In this document: positions 56,591 to 64,000 of the stretch, one piece after another
How positions within the stretch are numbered: position 1 is the stretch's first letter
Layout: each line of letters starts with the position of its first letter
Assembly (NCBI RefSeq): GCF_023544445.1
Contig: NZ_JALPVJ010000002.1
Location: 496,001 to 560,000 of the forward strand
DNA from: Actinoplanes sp. M2I2
GTDB lineage: Bacteria > Actinomycetota > Actinomycetes > Mycobacteriales > Micromonosporaceae
Direction: 5' to 3'
DNA length: 64,000 bases
The notes under the pieces: model-generated
Told to the model about the DNA's origin: nothing
The model's database searches: none
Seen by the model: the letters and a program-made list of their open reading frames with translations, nothing else
Translations under genes and position numbers: made by a program

Positions 56591-57502
56591 ATGAGCATGA
56601 TTGACGTACGGGGACTGACCAAGCGGTACGGACCCGAGACCGTGGTGGACGACCTGTCGTTCACCGTCGAGGCCGGGCAGGTGACCGGCTTCCTGGGGCC
56701 CAACGGGGCCGGCAAGTCCACCACCATGCGGATGATCATCGGGCTGGCGCGGCCGGACCAGGGGTCGGTCACCGTGGCAGGTCGGCGCTACGCCGACCTG
56801 CCGGTGCCGCTGGTCGAGGTCGGCGCGTTGCTGGACGCCGGGGCGGTGCACGGTGGGCGGACGGCGTACGACCATCTGCTCGCGCTGGCCGTGAGCAACG
56901 GGCTGCCCCGGCGGCGGGTCGGCGAGGTGCTGGCCCGTACCGGGCTCGAAGGGGTCGCCCGGAAGCGGGCCGGTGGTTTCTCGCTGGGCATGCGGCAGCG
57001 GCTCGGGATCGCGGCGACACTGCTGGGCGATCCGCGGATTCTGATCTTCGACGAACCGGTGAACGGGCTCGACCCGGAGGGCATCCGGTGGGTCCGGGAC
57101 CTCATGCGGTCGCTCGCCGCCGAGGGCCGGGCGGTGCTGGTGTCCAGCCACCTGATGGGCGAGATGGCGCAGACGGCCGACCACCTGATCGTCATCGGCC
57201 GCGGCCGGCTCATCGCCGACACGGCCGTGAGCGAGCTGACCCGTACGAGCGAAGGAACCGTCCTCGTCCGGGTGACCGATCCGGGGGCCTTCGCGCAGCG
57301 GCTGGTCGCCGCGGGGGCCACCGTCCGCGACGGCCTCGAGTCGTCGCTGGTGGTGTCCGGGATGGGTGCGGCCGACATCGGCAAGCTGGCCGCCTACCAC
57401 GGCGTCGCGCTGGTCGAGCTCACCCCGCAGCGGGTGACGCTCGAGGACGCGTTCATGGAACTGACCCGGGACAGCGTCGAATACCAGGGGGTGGCGGCAT
57501 GA
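56591..57502 (+). CDS. ABC transporter ATP-binding protein (operon with two-component system)
   Basis: A 303-residue ATPase: Walker A GFLGPNGAGKSTTMRMI, signature FSLGMRQRLGIAATLLGDPRILIFDEPVNGLDP with Walker B, H-loop SSHLMGEM. The FSLGMRQRL signature and FDEPVNGLDPEGI are typical of actinobacterial peptide-antibiotic/bacitracin-type exporters. The ~85-residue C-terminus ends ITLEDAFMELTRD-like. The ATG 56591 begins MSMIDVRGLTKRYG. Its TGA overlaps the permease ATG by 4 bases. Confidence 0.95.
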   Translation: MSMIDVRGLTKRYGPETVVDDLSFTVEAGQVTGFLGPNGAGKSTTMRMIIGLARPDQGSVTVAGRRYADLPVPLVEVGALLDAGAVHGGRTAYDHLLALAVSNGLPRRRVGEVLARTGLEGVARKRAGGFSLGMRQRLGIAATLLGDPRILIFDEPVNGLDPEGIRWVRDLMRSLAAEGRAVLVSSHLMGEMAQTADHLIVIGRGRLIADTAVSELTRTSEGTVLVRVTDPGAFAQRLVAAGATVRDGLESSLVVSGMGAADIGKLAAYHGVALVELTPQRVTLEDAFMELTRDSVEYQGVAA

Positions 57503-58266
57503 CGCACGCGCTGCGAGCCGAGTGGATCAAACTGCGGAGTCTGCGATCGACCTGGTACACGCTGACGTGCCTGTTCGTGGTGGCGCTGGGCATCACCGCG
57601 CTGGCCTCGAACGCCGCCGGCGACTCGTGGGACACCGCGACCGAGGCGGACCGGCTGGCGTGGGACCCGACCGGCCGCAGCCTCACCGCGTACATCGTCG
57701 CCCAGCTCATCGTCGGGGTGCTCGGCATCCTGGTGGTCACGTCCGAGTACGCGACCGGTCTGATGGGGACGACGCTGACCGCCATGCCGCGCCGGGGCCG
57801 GGTGCTCGCGGCCAAGGTGCTGATGGCCACCGCCATCGCCGTGGTGGCCGGCGAGGTCCTGATGTTCGCGTCGTTCCTCATCGGACAGCCGCTGATGGCC
57901 CGGCAGGGCGTGCCCAGCGCCAGCCTGGGCGATCCGGGAGTGCTGTCGGCCGTGGTCGCCGGGGGCCTCTATCTGGCCGCCATCGCCTTGCTGGCCGTCG
58001 GTCTCGGTGTCCTCATGCGGGCCACCGCGGGCGCGCTGGCCACCCTGGTCGGCATCATCCTGCTGGTGCCCGCCCTGGCCGGCCTCTTCCCGTCGTTTCT
58101 CGCCGGCCTGTTGGACTTCTGGCCGACCATCGGCGGGTCGGCTGCGCTGGCCACCGTGCCCAACCCGGACTACCCGCACCCGTGGGTCAATCTGGGCGGC
58201 ATGTGCCTGGGCGTGGCCGGCGTGCTGGTGGCCGCGTTCGTCGTCTTCCGGCGCCGCGACGTCTGA
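57499..58266 (+). CDS. ABC-2-type permease (ABC/TCS operon)
   Basis: A 255-residue permease with six helices. MTHALRAEWIKLRSLRSTWYTLTCLFVVALGI is the typical entry of actinobacterial ABC-2 permeases that start with an amphipathic WxKLRS segment. Further blocks are TSEYATGLMGTTLTAMPRRGRVLAAK, FASFLIGQPLMARQG and LFPSFLAGLLDFWPTIGG. It partners the ATPase upstream (4-base overlap). An 18-bp unit covering its last codons and stop is repeated downstream. Confidence 0.93.
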   Translation: MTHALRAEWIKLRSLRSTWYTLTCLFVVALGITALASNAAGDSWDTATEADRLAWDPTGRSLTAYIVAQLIVGVLGILVVTSEYATGLMGTTLTAMPRRGRVLAAKVLMATAIAVVAGEVLMFASFLIGQPLMARQGVPSASLGDPGVLSAVVAGGLYLAAIALLAVGLGVLMRATAGALATLVGIILLVPALAGLFPSFLAGLLDFWPTIGGSAALATVPNPDYPHPWVNLGGMCLGVAGVLVAAFVVFRRRDV

Positions 58267-58306
58267 TGACGCCGCGACGTCTGATGACGCCGGAACCTTT
58301 GATGAC
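58253..58306. repeat. 18-bp tandem triplication across a stop/start junction
   Basis: GCCGCGACGTCTGATGAC occurs exactly at 58253-58270 and 58271-58288; a third copy with 4 changes (GCCGGAACCTTTGATGAC) is at 58289-58306. Each unit holds TGATG, so the permease stop and three in-frame ATGs (58266, 58284, 58302) of the next gene are created. Confidence 0.85.
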
Positions 58307-59468
58307 GCCGGGACCGGAGGTCGCGCGCCGTCCGGCGGCGGCTGTGCGGCACGCGTACGAGGGTGCGGGCGCGGCGGCCGCCGCGGTGCTGGCGATGGCC
58401 GGCGCCGGGGCGGCCGGGCTCCTGCTGCTCGGGGCCGCAGCGGTGGGCCGGGTCGACCGGCTGACCGCGGCGGTCGTCGCGATGGCGGCGGGCGCCCCGG
58501 CTCAACTGGCCGCGACGCTGCCCGGCAAGCCCGTCTCGGTGCACGGCCGGCTCGACGTGATGCCGCTCGGCGTCACGCTGGTGGGCGCGGTGGTGCTGGG
58601 CGTGCTGATGCTGCGCGGAGGTCGTGACGGCCTGCTCGCCCGCGGCGCCGCGGCGGTGGTCGTCCTCCCCGGTGGCCTCGGCGTGCTCGCGTGGGCCGCG
58701 CGTGGATCGTTCACGCTTCCGGCCGGCGGGGCCTCGGCGGCCGTCGAGGCGCGCGGCTGCCCGTCCGGTGGGGGACTGCCGGGCGGGTCGTCGGACGCGC
58801 TCCAGGGCGGGTTCGCGGTCGCGGTGCTGCCGGCCGTCGCCGGTGCGGCCGCTCTCGTCCTCGGGGTGGTCACGGTGTGCTGGACGATCGTCCGGTTCCC
58901 GGCGGTCGGGGCCGGACTGCGGGCGTTGCGGTGGCCGGTGGCCGGGTCGGCCATCGCCGGTGCGGGGGCGGCGTGGGCGGTCGGCGGGCCGGCGGCGGCG
59001 GGCGGCGTCGTGCTCGCGCTGCCTCTGCTGGTCGGATCGCCCTGGACGATGCATGTCGAGGGTGTCGTGTCCTGCGCGGTGGACGGCGGACGGGCGCTGC
59101 CCACCGGTGGCCCGTCGGTGCTGCTGACCGTTGCCGTCGTGCTCGTCAGCGGCCTCGCCGTGGCCGCCGGCACCGGCCGCTTCCGGGTCGGGGGCCCGCT
59201 GCGCCGGGCGGTCGGCCTCGCGCTGTGGCTGGCCCCGGCGGCCGGCGTCGTGCTGGCCGTCCTGGCGGTGCTGTCGCGAGTGTCGGTCGGGCTGGGCGCG
59301 CAGGCCTTCATCCTCTCGGTGCCGCTGCTCGACCTGCGGCTGGCGGCCGACCCGTGGCTCGCGCTGCTGACCGGGCTCGGCGCCGGGGCGGTGTCCGGCC
59401 TGATGGGCAGCCTTCTCGTCGACGCCTTCGTAGGCTGGCGGGCATGGAGAAGTCCGGCTCGGCGATGA
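58266..59468 (+). CDS. Polytopic membrane protein of the ABC/TCS operon (streptophobe-like)
   Basis: A 400-residue protein with about ten helices (for example GAGAAAAAVLAMAGAGAAGLLLLGAAAVG, LVGAVVLGVLMLRGG, GFAVAVLPAVAGAAALVLGVVTVCW, GGVVLALPLLVG, VLLTVAVVLVSGLAVAAG). No motif is recognised; it resembles actinobacterial 'streptophobe' proteins only in its make-up. The start overlaps the permease stop (TGATG). ATGs at 58284 and 58302 are equally possible because of an 18-bp repeat. It may be a sensor or accessory subunit of the ABC exporter. Its end overlaps the response-regulator gene. Confidence 0.8.
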   Translation: MTPRRLMTPEPLMTPGPEVARRPAAAVRHAYEGAGAAAAAVLAMAGAGAAGLLLLGAAAVGRVDRLTAAVVAMAAGAPAQLAATLPGKPVSVHGRLDVMPLGVTLVGAVVLGVLMLRGGRDGLLARGAAAVVVLPGGLGVLAWAARGSFTLPAGGASAAVEARGCPSGGGLPGGSSDALQGGFAVAVLPAVAGAAALVLGVVTVCWTIVRFPAVGAGLRALRWPVAGSAIAGAGAAWAVGGPAAAGGVVLALPLLVGSPWTMHVEGVVSCAVDGGRALPTGGPSVLLTVAVVLVSGLAVAAGTGRFRVGGPLRRAVGLALWLAPAAGVVLAVLAVLSRVSVGLGAQAFILSVPLLDLRLAADPWLALLTGLGAGAVSGLMGSLLVDAFVGWRAWRSPARR

Positions 59469-60154
59469 CGTCCCGGGATGAACGCCTGCTCGTGGTCGAT
59501 GACGAGGCCACCGTACGGGAACTGCTGTCCGCGACCCTGCGGTTCGCCGGTTTCCGGGTGGCCTCGGCCGCGACGGCCGCCCAGGCCATCGCCGCGGCCA
59601 CCGAGGAGCCGCCCGATCTGGTCCTGCTCGACGTCATGCTGCCCGACATGGACGGCTTCGAGGTGGTCCGGCGGCTGCGGGAGCAGCGCCGTACGGTGCC
59701 GGTGCTCTTCCTGACCGCGCGCGACCGGCAGGCCGACAAGGTGACCGGCTTGTCGCTGGGCGCTGACGACTACGTGACCAAGCCGTTCGACCTCGAGGAG
59801 CTGATCGCGCGGATCAACGCGATCCTGCGGCGCACCTCCGGTTCGCCCGCCGGTCTGCTGACCGTGGGCGGCCTGGCGCTCGACGCCGAGGGCCATCAGG
59901 TGACCCGGCACGGCCGGCCGGTGCGCGTGTCGCCGACCGAGTTCCGGCTGCTGCGCTGCCTGATGGAGAACGCCGGCCGGGTGGTGACCAAGGCGCAGAT
60001 CCTCGAGCAGGTGTGGCACTACGACTTCGGAGGCGACGCCAGCATCGTGGACACCTACATCTCGTACCTGCGGCGCAAGGTCGACGTCGAGGAGCCCAAG
60101 CTGATCCAGACCGTGCACGGTGTGGGCTACGTGATGCGCGAGCCCCGGCGATGA
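59444..60154 (+). CDS. OmpR/PhoB-type response regulator
   Basis: A 236-residue regulator: receiver domain with LLVVDDEATVRELL, phospho-Asp in LVLLDVMLPDMDGFEV, Thr/Lys switch in VLFLTARDRQ and YVTKPFDLEEL, and a winged-helix Trans_Reg_C domain (VSPTEFRLLRCLMENAGRVVTKAQILEQVW, VDTYISYLRRKVD). Its start is 59444 (leaderless, seven bases after TAGGCT) or 59465 (4-base ATGA overlap). It overlaps the upstream gene by 25 bp in the former case. It is the likely binder of the direct-repeat boxes at 56174 and 56528. Confidence 0.94.
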   Translation: MEKSGSAMTSRDERLLVVDDEATVRELLSATLRFAGFRVASAATAAQAIAAATEEPPDLVLLDVMLPDMDGFEVVRRLREQRRTVPVLFLTARDRQADKVTGLSLGADDYVTKPFDLEELIARINAILRRTSGSPAGLLTVGGLALDAEGHQVTRHGRPVRVSPTEFRLLRCLMENAGRVVTKAQILEQVWHYDFGGDASIVDTYISYLRRKVDVEEPKLIQTVHGVGYVMREPRR

Positions 60155-61590
60155 GCCTGCGGGTCCGGCTGCTGCTGATCACCACGGCGCTGCTGCTGGC
60201 CGGGCTGGGGCTGATCGGCACCGTCGTCTCCGACCGGCTCGAGCACTATCAGCAGGACCGGCTCGACACGCAGCTCACGTCGCTGACGTCGCTGATCGCC
60301 CGGATGACGGGGGCCGGGCCGCGCCCGGTGACCCCGGCCGCCGGCTCCGAGGTGCTCGACTCCGCCCTCGATCTGGTCGGCGCGCCGTACGTGGTGTATC
60401 TGGACGCGAACGGCACCGTGGCCGAAGGCGTGCTCTCCACGCGGCTCGACCGGGCGAGCCTGCCGACGGTCGCCGAGCTGCGGACCATTCCCACCGACGG
60501 GTCCGGGGTGTTTCTGCCCGGGGCCGACGGCACGGATCGCTGGCGGGCGATCGCCCGGCCGACCACGGTGTGGAACGGGACGGTCATCGCCGCCGTGCCG
60601 ATGGCCGAGGCCGACGCCACCGTGGCCCAGCTGCGCACGACCAGCCTGGCCGGCGGGGCCGTGCTGCTGGTCGTGCTGACCGCGCTGGGCTGGCTCGCGC
60701 TCGGCCGGGGCCTGCGGCCGCTGCGCCGCGTCGAGCACACGGTGGCCGCGGTCGCCGCCGGTGACCTGACCCGGCGGGTGCCCGGCATCGCGGCGCCGAC
60801 GACCGAGATCGGGCACCTGGCCGGCTCGCTCAACACCATGCTGGGCCAGCTCGAGCGGGCCTTCGCCGACCGGGCCGCCTCGGAGTCGCGGATGCGGACG
60901 TTCGTCTCGGACGTGAGCCACGAGCTGCGGACCCCGCTGTTCGTCATCAAGGGCTCGACCGACCTGCACCGGATGGGCGCCCTGGCCGCACCGGCCGACG
61001 TCGACGAGGCGATGCGCCGGATCGAGCGCGAAGCGACCCGGCTGACCGCCCTCACCGAGGACCTGTTGCTGCTCGCGCAGCTCGACGACGCGCCCGAGGG
61101 GCAGCTCGACCGGGCCCCGATGGACCTGCGAACGCTGGCCACCGACGCCCGGCACGACCTGCGCGCCCTCGACCCGTCCCGGACGGTGGAGCTGACCGGC
61201 CCGGGTGGCGACGGCCCGCCCGGCCCGGCCCCGGTCGACGCGGACGAGGCCCGGCTGCGGCAGGTGGTCGCCAACCTCGTCGGCAACGCGGTCGCGCACA
61301 CGCCGGCCGGCACGGGCGTGCGCATCGGCGTCGGCACCCTGGACGGCCGCGCCGTGCTGGAGGTGGCCGACAGCGGCCCGGGGATGACGGCTGATCAGGC
61401 CGGGCTGGTCTTCGACCGCTTCTACCGTACGGATCGATCGCGTACCCGGGCCGGCGGCGCGAACGCCGGGCTCGGGCTCTCCATCGCCCGCTCACTCGCC
61501 CGGGCGCACGGCGGCGACGTCGAACTGGAGACGGCCGTCGGGGCGGGCGCCTGCTTCCGGCTGTCCCTCCCACTGTCACCCGCCGGTTAA
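60151..61590 (+). CDS. Sensor histidine kinase of the ABC/TCS operon
   Basis: A 479-residue kinase. A first helix (VRLLLITTALLLAGLGLIGTVVS) and a second (LAGGAVLLVVLTALGWLALG) flank a ~135-residue extracytoplasmic sensor domain. Then come a HAMP (LRRVEHTVAAVAAGDLTRRVPG), HisKA with VSDVSHELRTPLFVIKG (phosphorylated His), and HATPase with NLVGNAVAHTPAG, DSGPGM and GLGLSIARSLARAHGG. It overlaps the regulator stop by 4 bases. It probably senses a compound exported or counteracted by the linked ABC system. Confidence 0.94.
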   Translation: MSLRVRLLLITTALLLAGLGLIGTVVSDRLEHYQQDRLDTQLTSLTSLIARMTGAGPRPVTPAAGSEVLDSALDLVGAPYVVYLDANGTVAEGVLSTRLDRASLPTVAELRTIPTDGSGVFLPGADGTDRWRAIARPTTVWNGTVIAAVPMAEADATVAQLRTTSLAGGAVLLVVLTALGWLALGRGLRPLRRVEHTVAAVAAGDLTRRVPGIAAPTTEIGHLAGSLNTMLGQLERAFADRAASESRMRTFVSDVSHELRTPLFVIKGSTDLHRMGALAAPADVDEAMRRIEREATRLTALTEDLLLLAQLDDAPEGQLDRAPMDLRTLATDARHDLRALDPSRTVELTGPGGDGPPGPAPVDADEARLRQVVANLVGNAVAHTPAGTGVRIGVGTLDGRAVLEVADSGPGMTADQAGLVFDRFYRTDRSRTRAGGANAGLGLSIARSLARAHGGDVELETAVGAGACFRLSLPLSPAG

Positions 61591-61794
61591 TGCGTTGTGG
61601 CTCCCGGCCGGGCTCTGTCACTCTGATCAAGGCCCCGGCGGCTTCAGAAGTAGGCGCTCACGCAGCGGATGCGTTGGCGATCAAACCACGCTGATCCGCT
61701 GCTCTCCCGGCGACCGATCCTTCTCATGGGATCCGCTACGGGGCCACCCTAATCGTTCTTCCGGGGCCGAAAGCTCCGGTGCAGAGGTGAAATC

Positions 61795-62610
61795 ATGTCC
61801 AGCACCCACGAGGTGATCGTCCACAGCGGATTCCGCGGCCTGCGTTATCGCGACGGCCGTTTCGACGAGGTGCTCGAGCCCGGTCGCTACGAGCTGCCCC
61901 AGCGGCGTCTCCTGGGACGGCGGGTGGAGAGTGTCACGATCGTGCCGATCGACGTCCGCGAGCGCGAGCTCAACATCAAGGGCCAGGAGATCCTGACGGC
62001 CGACAAGGTCGCGGTCCGGGTCAACATCGTCACGCACTTCCGGGTCGTGGACCCGAAGGCGGCGGTCGAGGAGGTCGCCGACTACCACGACCGGATCTAC
62101 AGCGATGTCCAGCTGGCCGCCCGCCGCTCGCTCGCGTCGATGACGCTCGAGGCCATCCTGACCAACCGCAACCAGCTCAGCGAGGACATCCTGCGGGACG
62201 TGGAGGGCGTCTCGGCCGGTTACGGCGTCCGGATCATCCGGGCCGACGTGAAGGACCTGGTCTTCCCGGGCAACCTGCAGGAGATCATGAACCGGGTGCT
62301 CACCGCCCAGCGCATGGCCGAGGCCCAGATGGTCGAGGCCCGCACCCGGGCCGAGCGCGAGACCCTGGAGGCCGGCTCCCAGGCCAGCGCCAAGCGGGTG
62401 GCGGCCGAGGCCGACGCCGAGGCCAAGCGCATCCGGGCCGATGCCGAGGTGGACGCGCTGCGCCGGCTGGCCGCGGCGGCCGAGGCCTACGCGGAGCACC
62501 CCGCCCTGCTGCGCCTGCGGGAGCTCGAGACGCTCAACGCGCTCGGCTCCAACGCGGCGGCCCGGCTCTACATCGGTTTCGACAAGCACAGCGACCTCGG
62601 CGCCGACTGA
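61795..62610 (+). CDS. SPFH-domain protein (slipin-like)
   Basis: A 271-residue SPFH/band-7 protein. The domain runs from VIVHSGFRGLRYRDGRFDEVLEPGRYELPQRR to VKDLVFPGNLQEIMNRVLTAQ. A coiled-coil region (MAEAQMVEARTRAERETLEAGSQASAKRVAAEADAEAKRIRADAEVDALRRLAAAAEAYA) follows, as in slipins. Unlike most slipins it has no clear N-terminal hydrophobic anchor. SPFH proteins oligomerise on membranes to organise proteins and lipids. GAGGTGA lies before the ATG. A strong hairpin follows. Confidence 0.88.
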   Translation: MSSTHEVIVHSGFRGLRYRDGRFDEVLEPGRYELPQRRLLGRRVESVTIVPIDVRERELNIKGQEILTADKVAVRVNIVTHFRVVDPKAAVEEVADYHDRIYSDVQLAARRSLASMTLEAILTNRNQLSEDILRDVEGVSAGYGVRIIRADVKDLVFPGNLQEIMNRVLTAQRMAEAQMVEARTRAERETLEAGSQASAKRVAAEADAEAKRIRADAEVDALRRLAAAAEAYAEHPALLRLRELETLNALGSNAAARLYIGFDKHSDLGAD

Positions 62611-62660
62611 CGAACGGCGGTTGCCGGGAACCTCGATCGAGGTTCCCGGCAACCGTTCGT
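62610..62660. terminator. Long hairpin terminator between convergent genes
   Basis: GGTTGCCGGGAACCTC (62619-62634) and GAGGTTCCCGGCAACC (62639-62654) form a 16-bp perfect stem with a GATC loop. Outer ACGAAC/GTTCGT arms extend it with a 3-base bulge. Confidence 0.85.
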
Positions 62661-62667
62661 CGTCAGG

Positions 62668-64000
62668 TCAGAGGAGCCGGTCGAAGGCGTTCCAGCCGCC
62701 GAAGCCGATCTGCTCGGCCGTCGCGCTGGAGTAGGGGACCCCGTTGTCGCGGCCGATGTTGTTCGGGTACAGCCACAGCGTGCCGTCGGTCTTGCGGACC
62801 ACCATGTCGGTGAAGCCGTCGCCGGTCACGTCGGCGCCGACGACCGCGGTGAACTCGTTCCAGCCGCTGCCGATCTCCCGCGAGCCGCCGCTGTACGGCA
62901 GGCCGTTGTCCCGGACGATGTTGTTCGGGTAGAGCGTCAGGGTGCCGTCGGCCTTGCGGCCCACCAGGTCGACGAAGCCGTCCCCGGTGACGTCGGCGCC
63001 GATCAGCGTGTCGAAGGCGTTCCAGCCGCTGAAGCCGATCTGCTTCGAACCACCGCTGTACGGCATGCCGTTGTCGCGGACGATGTTGTTCGGGTACAGC
63101 CACAGCGTGCCGTCGGGCTTGCGGGCGACCAGATCGGTGAAGCCGTCCCCGGTGACGTCGGCGCCGACCAGCTTGTCGAAGCCGTTCCAGCCGTGGCCGA
63201 TCTGCCGGCCCACGCTGTACGGGTCGCCGTTGTCCCGCTCGATGTTGTTGGCGTAGAGCCAGAGGGTGCCGTCGGTCTTGCGGGCGACCAGATCGGTGTA
63301 GCCGTCACCGGTCGCGTCGGCCATGACGACCTGGTTGAAGTCGCTGCCCCAGCCGCGGCCGACCTGACGGGAGACGCTGTAGGGCACACCCTCGTCGCGG
63401 ATGATGTTGTTGGAGTACATCAGCATCGTGCCGTCGGCCTTGGTGGCGATCAGGTCCGCGAACGAGTCACCGGTGACGCTGTAACCGAGGTTGGGCTCGT
63501 CGACGACGCCCCCGCCGCTCACCCCGGCGGCCGTGACGTAGCCGTCGATGTCCACATCGGAACGCTGATAGCTGGACCGGGTGACCTTGCTGTTGAGGTG
63601 GCCGCCGCCGCCCTGGTTCCCGCCGATGGTGTAGACCCGGCCGCCACCGGTGCTGGTCACGATGGCGACGTGGTCGATCGGGTGGTCGTCGCCGGAGCTG
63701 CGTTCCCAGTCGAAGACGACCGCGTCGCCGGGCTGCGGCGTGTAACCGCTGGAGCGGGAATGGTAGAGCCCCCGGCTCGTCCCGTACGACTTGAAGGACT
63801 GGGCCCAGGCGTCCAGGCCCCCGGTGTCGGCCACGCCGGCGCGGTCCCAGACCCACCGGGCGAACTCCGCACACCACTGTTTGCCGCAGCTGCCGAAGTA
63901 TCCCGGGTTGCAACTCTTGCCGCCGAGTTGCCCGGCCGCCACGTCGACGATCCCCTGCGGGGTGGCGGCGGCCAGGGCGGGAGTCTGCACCAGGCCGACC
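62668..64000 (-). CDS. Secreted CHAP-domain peptidase/amidase with VCBS/FG-GAP repeats, 5' end beyond window
   Basis: The frame continues past base 64000; VGLVQTPALAAA at the edge looks like the end of a signal peptide, so the true start lies outside. The CHAP domain has the catalytic Cys in CGKQWCAEFARWVWDRAG and the His in DDHPIDHVAIVTSTGGGRVYTIGGNQ. Five ~53-residue repeats follow, each of the form GDGFTDLVARKxDGTLWLYPNNIxRDNGxPYS, a VCBS/FG-GAP type with DxDxDG-like metal loops, ending GGWNAFDRLL. It probably hydrolyses peptidoglycan or a peptide, with the repeats binding glycans or calcium. Confidence 0.9.
   Translation of the reverse strand, partial: VGLVQTPALAAATPQGIVDVAAGQLGGKSCNPGYFGSCGKQWCAEFARWVWDRAGVADTGGLDAWAQSFKSYGTSRGLYHSRSSGYTPQPGDAVVFDWERSSGDDHPIDHVAIVTSTGGGRVYTIGGNQGGGGHLNSKVTRSSYQRSDVDIDGYVTAAGVSGGGVVDEPNLGYSVTGDSFADLIATKADGTMLMYSNNIIRDEGVPYSVSRQVGRGWGSDFNQVVMADATGDGYTDLVARKTDGTLWLYANNIERDNGDPYSVGRQIGHGWNGFDKLVGADVTGDGFTDLVARKPDGTLWLYPNNIVRDNGMPYSGGSKQIGFSGWNAFDTLIGADVTGDGFVDLVGRKADGTLTLYPNNIVRDNGLPYSGGSREIGSGWNEFTAVVGADVTGDGFTDMVVRKTDGTLWLYPNNIGRDNGVPYSSATAEQIGFGGWNAFDRLL

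Noticed and set aside
1-64000. CRISPR arrays, tRNA or rRNA genes, prophage or complete insertion sequences
   Set aside because: No regularly spaced repeats, cloverleaf-forming sequence, transposase, integrase or phage structural gene was seen.

Overview
The window is very GC-rich with strongly biased third codon positions, many 1- or 4-base gene overlaps, GTG starts and several start codons only a few bases behind a -10-like hexamer (leaderless genes). The gene content (PucR, MmyB-type XRE, LuxR/AAA, TetR and ECF regulators, vanadium haloperoxidase-like and fasciclin proteins, mycobacterial-type desaturase pair, CHAP/VCBS secreted protein) suggests an actinomycete chromosome, probably Micromonosporaceae such as Actinoplanes. 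That assignment is inference. I see no tRNA, rRNA, CRISPR array, prophage or complete insertion sequence.

Layout. 1-5.9 kb: end of a secreted esterase, a small ORF coupled to a large LuxR/AAA regulator, a TetR regulator, and two genes behind a sigma-B-like stress promoter (membrane protein, PRC-barrel/DUF2382 protein). 6-12.3 kb: FAD oxidoreductase, small or unknown genes, a MerR/SDR pair, a methyltransferase-like protein, and a TetR/GlcG pair sharing a palindromic operator. 12.3-22.5 kb: formamidase-permease operon, lipoprotein, secreted M28 peptidase divergent from a vanadium haloperoxidase-like protein, a hybrid histidine kinase, a 172-bp palindromic element and a fasciclin protein. 22.7-30.7 kb: a DHA2 exporter and MmyB-type regulator divergent from an SDR, HAD phosphatase, GNAT, kinase-like protein, a TetR/hydrolase pair and two small proteins.

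30.7-35.3 kb: a STAS protein and a three-gene polysaccharide cassette (GT2 synthase, UDP-GlcNAc 2-epimerase, secreted DUF2334 protein). 35.7-38.2 kb: three paralogous secreted four-cysteine mini-proteins with a tendamistat-like cysteine pattern, interrupted by an AraC regulator; this is the most novel-looking locus. 38.2-42.8 kb: an operon of ECF sigma factor, zinc-finger membrane anti-sigma-like protein, ABC ATPase and two membrane proteins, all coupled by 4-base overlaps. 43-48.3 kb: GNAT, an inactive trypsin-like protein with seven repeats, methyltransferase, beta-lactamase-like hydrolase, YdcF-like protein.

48.4-52.5 kb: acyl-CoA desaturase and its ferredoxin reductase, divergent from a PucR regulator followed by a membrane-anchored lipoyl-domain protein. 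52.7-56.5 kb: a two-gene ABC exporter, a C45 Ntn-hydrolase, GNAT and SHOCT genes. 56.6-61.6 kb: a five-gene operon of ABC exporter, membrane protein and two-component system, with an OmpR-type direct-repeat box in front. The window ends with a slipin and a secreted CHAP/VCBS-repeat protein cut by the window edge.
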